Source: Corynebacterium sp. BD556 (GTDB lineage Bacteria; Actinomycetota; Actinomycetes; Mycobacteriales; Mycobacteriaceae). From it: DNA of 64,000 nucleotides. Made by a program: the position numbers and the translations under genes. How positions within the stretch are numbered: the stretch's first letter is position 1; every line of letters begins with the position of its first letter. The notes beneath the pieces are model-generated. The model saw only the letters and a list, made by a program, of their open reading frames with translations. It was not told the DNA's origin and ran no database searches. The DNA lies in the NCBI RefSeq assembly GCF_038452275.1, contig NZ_CP141643.1, forward strand, positions 1,984,001 to 2,048,000, read 5' to 3'. Positions 9,674-18,705 of this stretch are shown piece after piece.

Positions 9674-10567
9674 ATGTCGATTTTTCTAAACTCTGATTCC
9701 AAAGTCATCGTCCAGGGAATGACCGGCTCCGAAGGGCAAAAACATACCCAGCGCATGCTAGATTCCGGCACTGCTGTTGTTGGCGGCGTCAACCCGCGCA
9801 AGGCAGGGGAGACGGTATCTTTCAAAGGCGGCAAAGAAGTGCCGGTTTTCGGTTCAGTGGCGCAAGCTATGAAGGAAACCGGCGCGAATGTTTCGGTCGT
9901 GTTCGTCCCGGCGCGTTTCACCCGCGACGCAGTGGTGGAAGCTATCGAGGCGGAAATGCCCCTGGTTGTGGTGATTACGGAAGGTGTTCCGGTGAAGGAC
10001 ACCGCCGAGTTTCACGCGTTGGCACGCCAGTCCGGCACGACTCGCCTGATCGGGCCGAACTGCCCTGGAATCATCAGCCAGGAGCAGTCGAACGCTGGCA
10101 TCATTCCGGTGGAAAGTGCTCCGAAGAAGGGCCCGATCGGGTTGGTGTCCAAGTCGGGCACCTTGACGTACCAGATGATGTTCGAGTTGCGCGACATCGG
10201 TTTTTCCTCCGGTGTGGGAATCGGCGGCGATCCGATCATCGGCACGACCCACATTGATGCCATCCGGGCATTCGAGGAGGACCCGGACACTGAGTTCATC
10301 ATCATGATCGGTGAGATCGGTGGCGATGCGGAGGAGCATGCCGCGCAGTACATCAAAGAGCACGTGACTAAGCCGGTCGTCGCCTACATTGCGGGCTTCC
10401 GCGCCCCGGAAGGCAAAACCATGGGGCACGCTGGTGCGATCGTTTCCGGCGGCACGGGCACGGCGGTTGGCAAGCAGAAAGCGCTGGAGGCTGCGGGTGT
10501 GAAAGTGGGCCACACTCCGTCGGAGGCGGCCCGCTTGATGCGAGAGATCGTTGAATCTCGCGGCTAG
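9674..10567 (+). CDS. sucD: Succinyl-CoA synthetase alpha subunit
   Basis: A 297-residue CoA-binding subunit. The N-terminal Rossmann-like CoA domain ([18 protein letters not shown]) and ligase domain ([41 protein letters not shown]) are intact. The phosphohistidine that carries phosphate between the subunits is in [11 protein letters not shown] near the C-terminus. The TAA of sucC is followed directly by ATG, so the pair is translationally coupled. It ends 3 bp before the stop codon of the convergent symporter gene, with no clear terminator between them. Confidence 0.97.
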   Translation: MSIFLNSDSKVIVQGMTGSEGQKHTQRMLDSGTAVVGGVNPRKAGETVSFKGGKEVPVFGSVAQAMKETGANVSVVFVPARFTRDAVVEAIEAEMPLVVVITEGVPVKDTAEFHALARQSGTTRLIGPNCPGIISQEQSNAGIIPVESAPKKGPIGLVSKSGTLTYQMMFELRDIGFSSGVGIGGDPIIGTTHIDAIRAFEEDPDTEFIIMIGEIGGDAEEHAAQYIKEHVTKPVVAYIAGFRAPEGKTMGHAGAIVSGGTGTAVGKQKALEAAGVKVGHTPSEAARLMREIVESRG

Positions 10568-10570
10568 CTG

Positions 10571-11884
10571 TTAGCTTGACGGGGCCACCGGGTGCGGCTT
10601 GTCAAGGGTGGCTGCGTCCGGGGTGTCATCCCACGCGCTTTCGTCGATGATGCCTTCGCGCTTGGCTACCACCGCTGCGACAAGTGCCTGTCCGGTGACG
10701 TTGACGGCGGTGCGGCCCATGTCCACGATAGGTTCGACTGCGAGCAGCAGGCCGACTCCGGCTAAGGGCAGGCCGAGGGTGGATAGGGTTAAAGTGAGCA
10801 TGACCGTGGCGCCGGTGGTTCCGGCGGTGGCGGCGGAGCCCAGCACGGAAACAATCACGATCAAGAGGTAGTCGGTGGGGTTGAGCGCAACCCCGTAGAA
10901 CTGCGCGACGAAGATCGCGGCGATCGCCGGGTAGATGGAGGCGCAGCCGTCCATTTTGGTGGTCGCGCCCAGCGGCATGGCGAAGGATGCGTACTCACGG
11001 GGCACGCCCATGGATTCTTCGACTGTGCGCTGGTTGACCGGCAAGACACCCAGGGAGGAACGGGTGACAAAACCCAAGGTGGTGACCGGCCACACGCGGC
11101 GGAAAAAGCCCGCCACCGAAATTCGGTTGATGCTCAGGATCAGCGGGTAGAGAGCGAAGATGACCAGGGCCAGTCCGATGTAGATCGCGGCGACGAAGGT
11201 GCCCAGGGAGCCGAGAGCCTCCCAGCCGTAGGCGACGACAGCGTTGCCGATCAGTGCGGCGGTGCCGATGGGGGCGAGGCGGATGACCCACCACAAAACG
11301 ACCTGGATTACGGATAGCAAAGAGCCGGCGAAGTCAATGAAGGGCTCGGCCTTGCGGCCCGCCTTTATGGCAGCGATGCCAAACAGGAGGGAGAGTACGA
11401 GGATCTGCAAGACATTGAAAGATACCGAGATGGATCCTTCTGAGGTGGCCTTGGCGCCAAGGCCGAGGAAGTTCGCCGGCACGACCGACTGGATGAAGGC
11501 GAACCAGGAGCCCGTGGAGTTGGGTTCGGCGGCTGCGGATTGGTCGACGCCCGAGTTCGCGCCGGGCTGCATGACTACGCCAACTAGGATGCCGATGATG
11601 ACGGAGAAGAATGCGGTGATGGCAAACCACACGAGCGTTTGTCCGGCGAGGCGTGCCGCGTTTGTTACCTGGCGCAGGTTGGCTATCGAGGTCACTACGG
11701 CTGTGAATACCAGCGGGGGGATGAGTAGCTTGAGCAGTTGGACGTAGGTTTGGCCGACCCATGTGAGGATGCCGCTGAGCCAAGCGATGTCGCCGCCGCG
11801 GGCGATGAGGCCGAGGATGAGGCCGATGATTAAACCGGCGATGACTTGGGCTCCGAATCCGGTGGCCCACTTAGGTAGGTGCAT
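10571..11884 (-). CDS. Dicarboxylate/amino acid:cation symporter (DAACS family)
   Basis: A 437-residue membrane protein with the DAACS (GltP/DctA/TcyP) fold. It has repeated hydrophobic helices and the two re-entrant loop regions TRSSLGVLP and the ATTKMDGCA stretch; the usual NMDGT motif is changed to KMDGC. The transport core DMGRTAVNVTGQA is also present. It should import C4-dicarboxylates, glutamate/aspartate or a related amino acid with Na+ or H+, but the substrate cannot be told from sequence. ATG 11884 is chosen because AGGAG lies 8 nt upstream; longer in-frame extensions lack such a site. It is convergent with sucCD. Confidence 0.9.
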   Translation of the reverse strand: MHLPKWATGFGAQVIAGLIIGLILGLIARGGDIAWLSGILTWVGQTYVQLLKLLIPPLVFTAVVTSIANLRQVTNAARLAGQTLVWFAITAFFSVIIGILVGVVMQPGANSGVDQSAAAEPNSTGSWFAFIQSVVPANFLGLGAKATSEGSISVSFNVLQILVLSLLFGIAAIKAGRKAEPFIDFAGSLLSVIQVVLWWVIRLAPIGTAALIGNAVVAYGWEALGSLGTFVAAIYIGLALVIFALYPLILSINRISVAGFFRRVWPVTTLGFVTRSSLGVLPVNQRTVEESMGVPREYASFAMPLGATTKMDGCASIYPAIAAIFVAQFYGVALNPTDYLLIVIVSVLGSAATAGTTGATVMLTLTLSTLGLPLAGVGLLLAVEPIVDMGRTAVNVTGQALVAAVVAKREGIIDESAWDDTPDAATLDKPHPVAPSS

Positions 11885-12075
11885 GGTGGCGTCTCCTGCG
11901 TGTAGGTGTTGTGGCCCGAGAGATAGACTGAGGTGTCTATAAGTACTCGCGTTATCTCCCCTTATTACAGCGGACATGGCGCGGTTATTCCAATCCACGC
12001 CCCATAGACTAAGCGGTCTAGGATGCGGCGGGTGGATACCCTATGTTTACAAACCCGATTGCAAAGGAGCAACCC

Positions 12076-12600
12076 GTGATCTACGCCTTCGAGGGCACCG
12101 CGCCCCGCATCCACCCGAGCGCCTATATCGCCCCGGAAGCAACAATCATCGGCGATGTCGAGATCGGGCCCGAGGCAAACATTTGGCCCGGCGCGGTGCT
12201 GCGCGGCGACGTCGGCGCTATCCGCATCGGGGCGCGCTGCAACATCCAAGACGGATGCGTGGTTCACGTCGATACCGGGGAGGCAACCGTGCTGGAAGAA
12301 GACGTCACGGTAGGCCACATGGCCATGGTTCACAGTTGCTACATCGAAAAGGCGTGCCTGATCGGGATGAGTGCCACCGTACTTTCGCGCTCGCGGGTGG
12401 GCGAGGCGACGATCATCGGCGGCGGCGCGGTTGTTTTGGAGGGGCAGTCCATCCCCGCGTTTTGCATAGCCGCGGGTGTGCCGGCGAAGGTGCGCCGCGA
12501 ACTCGACCCCGCGACACGCAAGGACCGTATCGCCCATGCCGCAACCTACGTCGACCTGGGGCGTCGCCACCGGGAGGGGTTGCGGCGAATCGATAGCTAA
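12076..12600 (+). CDS. Gamma carbonic anhydrase-like hexapeptide protein
   Basis: A 174-residue left-handed beta-helix protein with hexapeptide repeats (SAYIAPEATIIGDVEIG, ANIWPGAVLRGDVGAIRIG, CNIQDGCVVHVD). The arrangement of GDVGAIRIG, VHVDTG, VGHMAMVHSC and the following Met-rich block is that of the gamma-carbonic-anhydrase/PaaY-like family, with the histidines that would bind zinc. Activity is uncertain, since many relatives are not proven carbonic anhydrases. The GTG start at 12076 is fixed by AAAGGAG at 12063-12069. Its stop overlaps the convergent ROK gene by 4 bp. Confidence 0.85.
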   Translation: MIYAFEGTAPRIHPSAYIAPEATIIGDVEIGPEANIWPGAVLRGDVGAIRIGARCNIQDGCVVHVDTGEATVLEEDVTVGHMAMVHSCYIEKACLIGMSATVLSRSRVGEATIIGGGAVVLEGQSIPAFCIAAGVPAKVRRELDPATRKDRIAHAATYVDLGRRHREGLRRIDS

Positions 12601-13679
12601 GTCCTCGCCACCGCGAGAGGTTCCCGAAGTACCAGGTCGAGGGCTACGGCGCGGGCGATGTCGCGCACCATCTCGGCGTGCGTGGGGATCATGCGCAGGT
12701 TGATTTTGTTGCTGGCGGGCAGGTCGGAGCGTACCGCGCGGGCGAAGATGCTGGGGGCGGCTGGGTCGTCGAGGAAGGCGGAGCCCGCCACGACCACGGT
12801 GTCGGGGCAGTGGGCAGAAATTAGCTTTCCAGCCAGGGCGCCGAGGTGGCGGGCGCGTTCGTCGAGGGCGGCGCGAACGGAGGGGTGGGTTTGGGCGGTA
12901 GCGATGGCGTCGTCAAGCGTGCGCACCGCAGCCAAGTCAATGGCGTGGATGAGCCCCTGTGTGGTTAGGTCCTCGCGCTCGACGGTGATGGGGTCGACGG
13001 CGGCGTCGCGTGCGATGGCGCAGCCGATGGAATCGTCGACGAACAGCGCCATCACGCGGCGCGTGTCCAGGTCGTCGCGCGATTGGACCTCGCTGCCCAC
13101 GATGGCGTCGGCGGCGGAGGTCACCACGACCGGCACCTCGAATTGTTCGCGCATTTGCTCACCGATGTCCACGCCCCGCCACCCCAGGTTCGGGGCGAGG
13201 ACGAGGCCATTGGCGGTAATGGTGCCGGAGGTGGTCACGCCGATGGTGGCCAGCGGGCGGTTCACTGCCGCTGCCAGGCGGTTAACGCCGGCCATGATGT
13301 GCTGGATGAAGTCGTCCTGGCTGAGTTCGGCAACCGGGATGTCGATGTCGGTGGCGGTCAGTGAGCGGCCTTTGAGGTCGAAAAGGGCGACGTAAGTTGC
13401 CTGGGTTCCCACGGAGACTCCGGCGTGGATAGTGTCGGGTTCGCCCAGTTCCAGCGGGACGGTGGGGCGTCCGCGCCCCCGCGCTTGGGCGAGGTCGTTG
13501 CGCTCGGTGACTAAACCGGCGGCGGTCAGGGCCGCGATCGCGCGGGTGATCGTGGGTTGCGACAGGCCGGTGGCCTCCATGAGCTCGCTTCTCGACGTCA
13601 ACTCGCGCAGCCTGATCACATGCAGGCACTTGGCGGTCGGGGTTGTCGGCCGGGAGAACGCAGCGTGGGAGGCGATCAT
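12597..13679 (-). CDS. ROK-family transcriptional regulator
   Basis: A 360-residue protein. The N-terminal winged helix (about 20-70, with SELMEATGLSQPTITRAIAALTAAG and the basic wing RGRGRP) is followed by a ROK domain. The sugar-kinase signatures are degenerate: AGVSVGTQATYVALFD replaces the usual DxGGT phosphate loop, and no CxCGxxGC zinc motif is seen. It is therefore a DNA-binding regulator rather than a kinase. The effector and targets are unknown. Two TAGACCG direct repeats lie just upstream of its start and may be an autoregulatory site. Confidence 0.88.
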   Translation of the reverse strand: MIASHAAFSRPTTPTAKCLHVIRLRELTSRSELMEATGLSQPTITRAIAALTAAGLVTERNDLAQARGRGRPTVPLELGEPDTIHAGVSVGTQATYVALFDLKGRSLTATDIDIPVAELSQDDFIQHIMAGVNRLAAAVNRPLATIGVTTSGTITANGLVLAPNLGWRGVDIGEQMREQFEVPVVVTSAADAIVGSEVQSRDDLDTRRVMALFVDDSIGCAIARDAAVDPITVEREDLTTQGLIHAIDLAAVRTLDDAIATAQTHPSVRAALDERARHLGALAGKLISAHCPDTVVVAGSAFLDDPAAPSIFARAVRSDLPASNKINLRMIPTHAEMVRDIARAVALDLVLREPLAVART

Positions 13680-13689
13680 GCCTTAATGA

Positions 13690-13707
13690 TAGACCGCTTC
13701 TAGACCG
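13690..13707. promoter_or_regulatory. Direct repeat upstream of ROK regulator
   Basis: TAGACCG occurs at 13690-13696 and again at 13701-13707, spaced one helical turn (11 bp) apart, 11-28 bp upstream of the regulator's ATG and close to its presumed promoter. It is a candidate operator. Confidence 0.35.
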
Positions 13708-13722
13708 ATCAGTACATGGGTT

Positions 13723-14472
13723 CTATCGCAGCAGTTCAGGCAGGGCATTTGCGGCGGTATCTTCAATCACCACCGTCGCAATGGAAGACAGCTCAGTACG
13801 CATTGGCGTCACTTCGATGATCGGCACACCCCGCGCATGCGCAGCCAACGGCAACCCCGCCGCCGGGTAGACCACCCCGGAGGTTCCCACCACCAGCACC
13901 GCATCAGCCTGAGCCATCCGCGCTTCCGCCTCCTGCCACTGCCGGTGGGGCAGCGCCTCACCGAACCACACCACACCCGGGCGGATGAGGTTGCCGCACA
14001 CAGGGCACTCCGGCGGGGCAATCTCCTCTACCGGATCTGCCGGAAACTCGACCTGCCCACGCCAGGGCCGCTGGCAAATACTGCAGTGGAAGTCGAACAG
14101 TGAGCCGTGCAAATGCACCACATCTGCGCTCCCAGCACGCTCGTGCAAGTTATCAATGTTTTGCGTGGTAACCGTCACCTTCGTCGCGCTGGTTCGCGCC
14201 CACTGGGCAATCGCCTCGTGCCCCGCGTTCGGCGCCGCGCGGTTGACTAAGGTGGCGCGCCACAAGTACCAGGCGAACATCTCCGCAGGGCGTATCGCCC
14301 AAGCATCAATGGAGGCCATGGCCGTCGGGTCGACGTTTTCCCACACCCCGGTCACAGCGTCCCGATAGGTGGCGATACCACTGTCTGCCGACATGCCAGC
14401 ACCAGTGAACACCTCAACGTGGCGCGCGTTGCGCAGAAGCTCACGGGCCGTGTGAACTGGGTTTTCACTCAT
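13723..14472 (-). CDS. NAD-dependent protein deacylase, class III (SIRT5/CobB-like) sirtuin
   Basis: A 249-residue sirtuin with GAGMSADSGIATYRD (24-38), TQNIDNLH (103-110), catalytic His122 in LHG, and zinc cysteines C130/C133 and C156/C159. It carries the Y-x-x-R pair (Y69, R72) with the same spacing to PNAGH as in human SIRT5 (Y102, R105) and CobB, the residues that read negatively charged acyl groups. Desuccinylase/demalonylase activity is therefore likely. The start at 14472 has TAAAGT 7 nt upstream (leaderless). It is divergent from the DUF885 gene and 3-4 kb from sucCD, the enzyme that handles succinyl-CoA. Confidence 0.9.
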   Translation of the reverse strand: MSENPVHTARELLRNARHVEVFTGAGMSADSGIATYRDAVTGVWENVDPTAMASIDAWAIRPAEMFAWYLWRATLVNRAAPNAGHEAIAQWARTSATKVTVTTQNIDNLHERAGSADVVHLHGSLFDFHCSICQRPWRGQVEFPADPVEEIAPPECPVCGNLIRPGVVWFGEALPHRQWQEAEARMAQADAVLVVGTSGVVYPAAGLPLAAHARGVPIIEVTPMRTELSSIATVVIEDTAANALPELLR

Positions 14473-14530
14473 ACCTTCTACTTTAGGCACCAAGTGGGAA
14501 ATTGCTGCGGTTTTCACTACACTTTCGCGC

Positions 14531-16255
14531 ATGACCAGCGATGCCTACGGGGTAAACATGACAGAGCGCAAGCCCTCGCTTCTCGACGCTACCTGCGAAA
14601 ACTTCGTCTACGACCTTGCCTCCTTGTCGCCGACGCTGGCCACCCGCATCGGCGTGGAAGGCCACGACCACGAACTGCAAGACTTCGGCCCGGAATACTG
14701 GGACGCTGTGGCGGACCGAGTGCGCGAAATGGTCGCCGACATCGACGCCCTCAATGACTGCACTGACGACTCGGATGACGAGGACGACTTCGACAACGTC
14801 GACCACCTCACCGTCGCCATCTTGCGCGAACGCCTCATCTTGGAGTTGGACCTGCACCACCAAGGCGAGTTCATGCGCATGCTCAACAACATCGATTCGC
14901 CCGTGCAGCACATCCGGGACAGCTTCGCGCTGATGCCGCGCGTTAGCGCCGAGGACATTGAAAACGTTGCGGCCCGCCTGGCTCGCGTGCCTGCCGCACT
15001 GCACGGCTACCGCGAATCGCTTGCCGAGGCCGCCGCACAGGGCAACGTCGCCACCCACCGCCAGATCAACGCCGTGATCGACCAGTGCGAAGCGCTCGCG
15101 GAGGACGATTCTTTCCTTGAACACCTCGGCGTGCCCGCCGACAACACCGTGGTGGAAGACGCCAAGAACGCCTTCGCAGAAATGGCCGATTGGCTCTCCA
15201 CCGAACTTTCCGCCCAGGCCGCCTACGAGGACGGGGTCGGCCGGGAACGCTACCAGTTGTTTTCCCAGTACTTCCTCGGGTCGCAAATCGACCTCGACGA
15301 GGCGTATGAGTCGGCCTTGGAGGACCTGCGGGAGATCGTCGATAAGCAGCGTGCCATTGCGCGAAACATGTTCGGTTCCGACTGTTCCGTGCACGCCGCT
15401 TTCAGGCGCCTCAACGAGGACGAGCGCTACATCCTGCGTGGCGCCGACGAACTGCACGAGTGGATGGCAAAGACCACCGACGAGGCGATGGCCATCCTTG
15501 AGCGCGACCTGCTCACCCTGCCCGAAGGCGCCGACACCCTCGCCTTCGCCGTCGACTCCGGCGGCACTGGTGGCGTCTACTACACCGCACCCAGCGACGA
15601 CTTTTTGCGCCCCGGCACCATGTGGTGGTCCATCCCGGAGGGCCGCGAAATTTTCCACACTTGGCAAGACAAATCGCACGTCTTCCACGAGGGCGCGCCG
15701 GGCCACCACATCCAACATGTCACCGCACTGACCCAACGCCACGAACTGAACCTGTGGCGCCGAGCCGTGAACTGGAACGCCGCCCACAGTGAAGGCTGGG
15801 CCCTCTACGCCGAGCACATCATGGACGAAGCGGGCGCCTTCGAAGACCCCGCCATGCGCCTCGGGCTGCTAGCTTCACGGCGCCTCCGCCTCGCCCGCGT
15901 CGCCGTCGACCTCGGCGTCCACCTGCGCAAGAAAACCCCCGACAAAACCGGCACCTGGGACGCCCAATACGCCAAGGCCTTTCTGCGCGACAACGCCGCC
16001 ATGCACGAGACTGGCATCGCCTTCGAATTGGACCGCTACATGGGCTGGCCCGGCCAAGCCCCCTCCTACACCGTGGGCTACCGCGCCTGGATGCAGTTGC
16101 GCTACGACGCGCTGGCCAAAGGAATGAGCCTGCGCGAGTTCCACGACCGGGCGCTGCGCCTCGGTTCCATGCCCATGGGCCTGTTGTCGCGCGAGTTGCT
16201 TAGCGACGGCGCCGCAACATCACCGGCAGATATCCTGCGACCAGAAGCACACTAA
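14531..16255 (+). CDS. DUF885-family putative zinc metallopeptidase
   Basis: A 574-residue cytoplasmic protein with no signal peptide. The family motif HEGAPGHHIQ lies at about residue 386, a zinc-site variant of HExxH, and the second conserved block HSEGWALYAE supplies the likely third ligand. DUF885 proteins are thought to be peptidases, but substrates are mostly unknown. TACACT at 14518-14523 ends 7 nt before ATG 14531, favouring that leaderless start over the ATG at 14558. The last 56 bp overlap the 3' end of the convergent AbrB-type gene. Confidence 0.85.
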   Translation: MTSDAYGVNMTERKPSLLDATCENFVYDLASLSPTLATRIGVEGHDHELQDFGPEYWDAVADRVREMVADIDALNDCTDDSDDEDDFDNVDHLTVAILRERLILELDLHHQGEFMRMLNNIDSPVQHIRDSFALMPRVSAEDIENVAARLARVPAALHGYRESLAEAAAQGNVATHRQINAVIDQCEALAEDDSFLEHLGVPADNTVVEDAKNAFAEMADWLSTELSAQAAYEDGVGRERYQLFSQYFLGSQIDLDEAYESALEDLREIVDKQRAIARNMFGSDCSVHAAFRRLNEDERYILRGADELHEWMAKTTDEAMAILERDLLTLPEGADTLAFAVDSGGTGGVYYTAPSDDFLRPGTMWWSIPEGREIFHTWQDKSHVFHEGAPGHHIQHVTALTQRHELNLWRRAVNWNAAHSEGWALYAEHIMDEAGAFEDPAMRLGLLASRRLRLARVAVDLGVHLRKKTPDKTGTWDAQYAKAFLRDNAAMHETGIAFELDRYMGWPGQAPSYTVGYRAWMQLRYDALAKGMSLREFHDRALRLGSMPMGLLSRELLSDGAATSPADILRPEAH

Positions 16256-17219
16256 CCAGTCGAATTAGCTGCAAGGCGATCACCGCCGGGCCAGCCCCAC
16301 CCTCCGCAGACAGCGCTAGCACCGTCTCTAGCGCGCCCGGACTGGTGGCTAGATAACCTTCGAAAAAGGAAATCCCCAGCCACCTCGCCACCACCCAACC
16401 CATCCCCGCACACGCCGCCATGACGACCGCAATGTAGGCGATGGTCAGCGGGAGCTGACGCGCGAACACCCGCAGCGAAGGCACCGACAGCCCGCCACCG
16501 CACACCCAGCCGATAGCCAAAAAAGCCAGCACTGCCAAAGCCTCCGGGGTAGCCAGCGCCACAGGAGAAAAGGTGCCGAGCACCACCGTGACCAACAGCG
16601 GCCCAAACACGCTCGGCACCGGGATACGCAACTTCTTAGCCACCGGCCCGCCGCCGAGGGCGATCAGCAACACCAGCGGCCACATCCACCACTGGGTGAA
16701 CTGTTCTGGGGCCTGCTGCTGAATCTGCTGCGGCGTGACCAGAAACGACGCGGCTACCGGCAGTGTCATCGACACCACCAATAGACGCAAATACTGGGTG
16801 AGAGCTACGTATTTCATGTCTGCCCCCAAATCTTGCGCGATTGCCGGAATGACCGACGCCCCACCGGCCAGCATCGCCAACACACCCGTCTCCCGGCTGA
16901 GATCACTGTGGCGCGACAAAACCCACCCGCCACCAACAGCCACCGCGTTTGTAACCGCAGCCACAACCAACCCCGGCACCACATAGCGGACAAGGTCACC
17001 CAACGGCACACCCACCAGCGGCATCGCCGCCAGAACACCAATGATGCCGCGGCAAGCGGAGTAGAAAGTATCGTTCACCTTCAGGTCGCGGCCGCTGAGC
17101 AGCGCCGCCGCAGAAGAGCAGATGATCGCAGCCAAAATCCACGCCGCGGGCACATGGGCGCGATTGAAAATCCAGCCGAGCGCCACGGATGAAGGAGCGA
17201 CGATCAGCCAACGATTCAT
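16200..17219 (-). CDS. AbrB-family membrane transporter
   Basis: A 339-residue integral membrane protein with about ten hydrophobic helices arranged as two similar halves, as in the AbrB/ammonia-monooxygenase-like permease family (Pfam AmoA-like duplication). Glycine-rich segments such as LAMLAGGASVIPAIAQDLG and GYLATSPGALETVLALSAEG recur at equivalent places in each half. The family is annotated as putative transporters or regulators, with no firm substrate. It is divergent from the TauE/SafE-type gene and overlaps the DUF885 gene at its 3' end. Confidence 0.8.
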   Translation of the reverse strand: MNRWLIVAPSSVALGWIFNRAHVPAAWILAAIICSSAAALLSGRDLKVNDTFYSACRGIIGVLAAMPLVGVPLGDLVRYVVPGLVVAAVTNAVAVGGGWVLSRHSDLSRETGVLAMLAGGASVIPAIAQDLGADMKYVALTQYLRLLVVSMTLPVAASFLVTPQQIQQQAPEQFTQWWMWPLVLLIALGGGPVAKKLRIPVPSVFGPLLVTVVLGTFSPVALATPEALAVLAFLAIGWVCGGGLSVPSLRVFARQLPLTIAYIAVVMAACAGMGWVVARWLGISFFEGYLATSPGALETVLALSAEGGAGPAVIALQLIRLVSVLLVAGYLPVMLRRRR

Positions 17220-17276
17220 GGAATATCATCCTAACTGCCCTTGCTTTACCCCCTCGCCGCCCCCGGGAGACGCACC

Positions 17277-18029
17277 ATGACTGTTGCCTTGCTCGCCGCG
17301 GCCGCTTTCCTGGCCGGCTGGATCGACGCCGTCGTCGGCGGGGGAGGGCTGGTGCTCATTCCGGTGCTGCTGTCGACGACCGGCATGGCGCCGGCAAGTG
17401 CGTTGGCCACCAACAAAATCGCTGCGGTCACCGGGACCGCCTCAGCAGCTTTGACCATGGTGCGTAAAGTCGGCGTCCCACGCCACACATGGTTGATGGC
17501 CCTGGTGGCCTTCGCGCTTTCCGCCTGCGGCGCCTTGGCCGTCTCCCTGATCCCCGCCAGCGTCATCCGGCCTTTCATTATTGTGTTGCTGCTCGCCGTC
17601 GGCGTGTTTGTTGCACTCAAACCTTCCTTCGGGATGCAGGAAGGTGAATCGGTGGTCACGGGGCGTCGCGTAGCTCTTGGTGTTTTGCTCGCCGCCGCAG
17701 TCGGGTTTTACGACGGCATTTTCGGCCCCGGCACCGGCATGTTTCTTATCATGGGGCTCACCGCCATCTTCTCCCAGGCGTTCCTGCGCTCTGCAGCAAT
17801 GGCCAAAGTGATCAACACCGCCACCAACCTCGGCGCGCTCCTGGTGTTCATCGCCGGCGGATTCGTGGTGTGGAAACTCGCGTTGGCCCTGGCAGTGGCC
17901 AACGTCGCCGGGGCCCAACTGGGGGCACGTACCGTTCTTGCCGGCGGGTCAAAACTGGTGCGGGCGGCCCTGCTCATCCTCGTTGTTGTGCTGTGCGCAC
18001 GGCTGGGGTGGCAGGAATTGCACGCCTAG
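17277..18029 (+). CDS. TauE/SafE (TSUP) family membrane exporter
   Basis: A 250-residue membrane protein with eight or so helices and the two TSUP repeats. Diagnostic motifs are GWIDAVVGGGGLVLIP in the first half and GFYDGIFGPGTGMF in the second. Family members export sulfite, sulfoacetate or other small anions; the substrate here is unknown. ATG 17277 is used because GGGAGA precedes it at a usable distance. The short divergent gap (17220-17276) probably holds promoters for both this gene and the AbrB-like gene. Confidence 0.88.
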   Translation: MTVALLAAAAFLAGWIDAVVGGGGLVLIPVLLSTTGMAPASALATNKIAAVTGTASAALTMVRKVGVPRHTWLMALVAFALSACGALAVSLIPASVIRPFIIVLLLAVGVFVALKPSFGMQEGESVVTGRRVALGVLLAAAVGFYDGIFGPGTGMFLIMGLTAIFSQAFLRSAAMAKVINTATNLGALLVFIAGGFVVWKLALALAVANVAGAQLGARTVLAGGSKLVRAALLILVVVLCARLGWQELHA

Positions 18030-18056
18030 ACAACCTGTTTCGAGGGTCAAACATGT

Positions 18057-18075
18057 GTCATTATTGAGCAATGAC
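18057..18075. promoter_or_regulatory. Palindrome over tetR-type gene start
   Basis: GTCATT-ATTGAGC-AATGAC, with perfect 6-bp arms at 18057-18062 and 18070-18075, spans the start codon at 18071. It is placed where a self-binding TetR operator would block transcription. Confidence 0.4.
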
Positions 18076-18658
18076 TAACAAAACCTCTACCACCCGAACC
18101 AAAATCGGGCGACCGAAGCGCAGGAAAGCAACCGAGCAAAAAATCTACCGCTCGGTGCTCCAACTCGCACGGGAAAAAGGGTTTCGCGCCGTCACCATCG
18201 ACGCGGTGGTCAACCACTCCGGGGTCGCCAAAACCACTATTTATCGGCGCTACGACGACCGCAAAGAAATGCTTGCCGATGCCCTCTCCAACGTCGTCAT
18301 CGACATCCCCCGGCAATACCCCACCACCTTCGAAGAGTTCGTCGACTTCCTTGTCCAACTCCAACAACACCTCGAAGATGAAATTGGTATCCGCCTCATC
18401 GGCTCCCTCCTTGCCAGCCACGAAGAATGTGTCGAAGATTGGGCTGACCGCCTCAGCGAAGAAGTCCTCGCCGGCCTCGAAGTATATGTTGAAAAAGGTG
18501 TCGAAAACGGCCTGTTTTCCAAGCGGGTCGACGCCCGAACCATCGTGTCCATGGTCGTCGGCAGCATCCTGGTTCGCTCCGCCTTCGAGTACGGTGATCC
18601 CAAAAAACACGCCCGGCACCTGGCTGAGTTAGTCTGGCCCATGTTGCGCGCTGAGTAG
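18071..18658 (+). CDS. TetR-family transcriptional regulator
   Basis: A 195-residue repressor-type protein. The N-terminal arm (IGRPKRRK) leads into a TetR helix-turn-helix (about 20-65) with GFRAVTIDAVVNHSGVAKTTIYRRY. The C-terminal ligand domain is acidic and of the usual length. It is convergent with the APC antiporter gene and 42 bp downstream of the TSUP exporter on the same strand, so either transporter could be its target; this is inference. A palindrome covers its start codon. Confidence 0.92.
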   Translation: MTNKTSTTRTKIGRPKRRKATEQKIYRSVLQLAREKGFRAVTIDAVVNHSGVAKTTIYRRYDDRKEMLADALSNVVIDIPRQYPTTFEEFVDFLVQLQQHLEDEIGIRLIGSLLASHEECVEDWADRLSEEVLAGLEVYVEKGVENGLFSKRVDARTIVSMVVGSILVRSAFEYGDPKKHARHLAELVWPMLRAE

Positions 18659-18664
18659 GGATCT

Positions 18665-18688
18665 TTGGGTGTAGCGGCACACACCCAA
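18665..18688. terminator. Bidirectional hairpin between tetR-type gene and APC antiporter
   Basis: TTGGGTGT (18665-18672) and ACACCCAA (18681-18688) form a perfect 8-bp stem. A smaller CCTCA/TGAGG hairpin follows. It lies between two convergent stop codons. Confidence 0.5.
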
Positions 18689-18705
18689 CCTCACCGTTGA
18701 GGGGG

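Noticed and set aside
14483..15817. 444-codon minus-strand frame
   Set aside because: It is the antisense shadow of the DUF885 gene, with low-complexity, non-family sequence.
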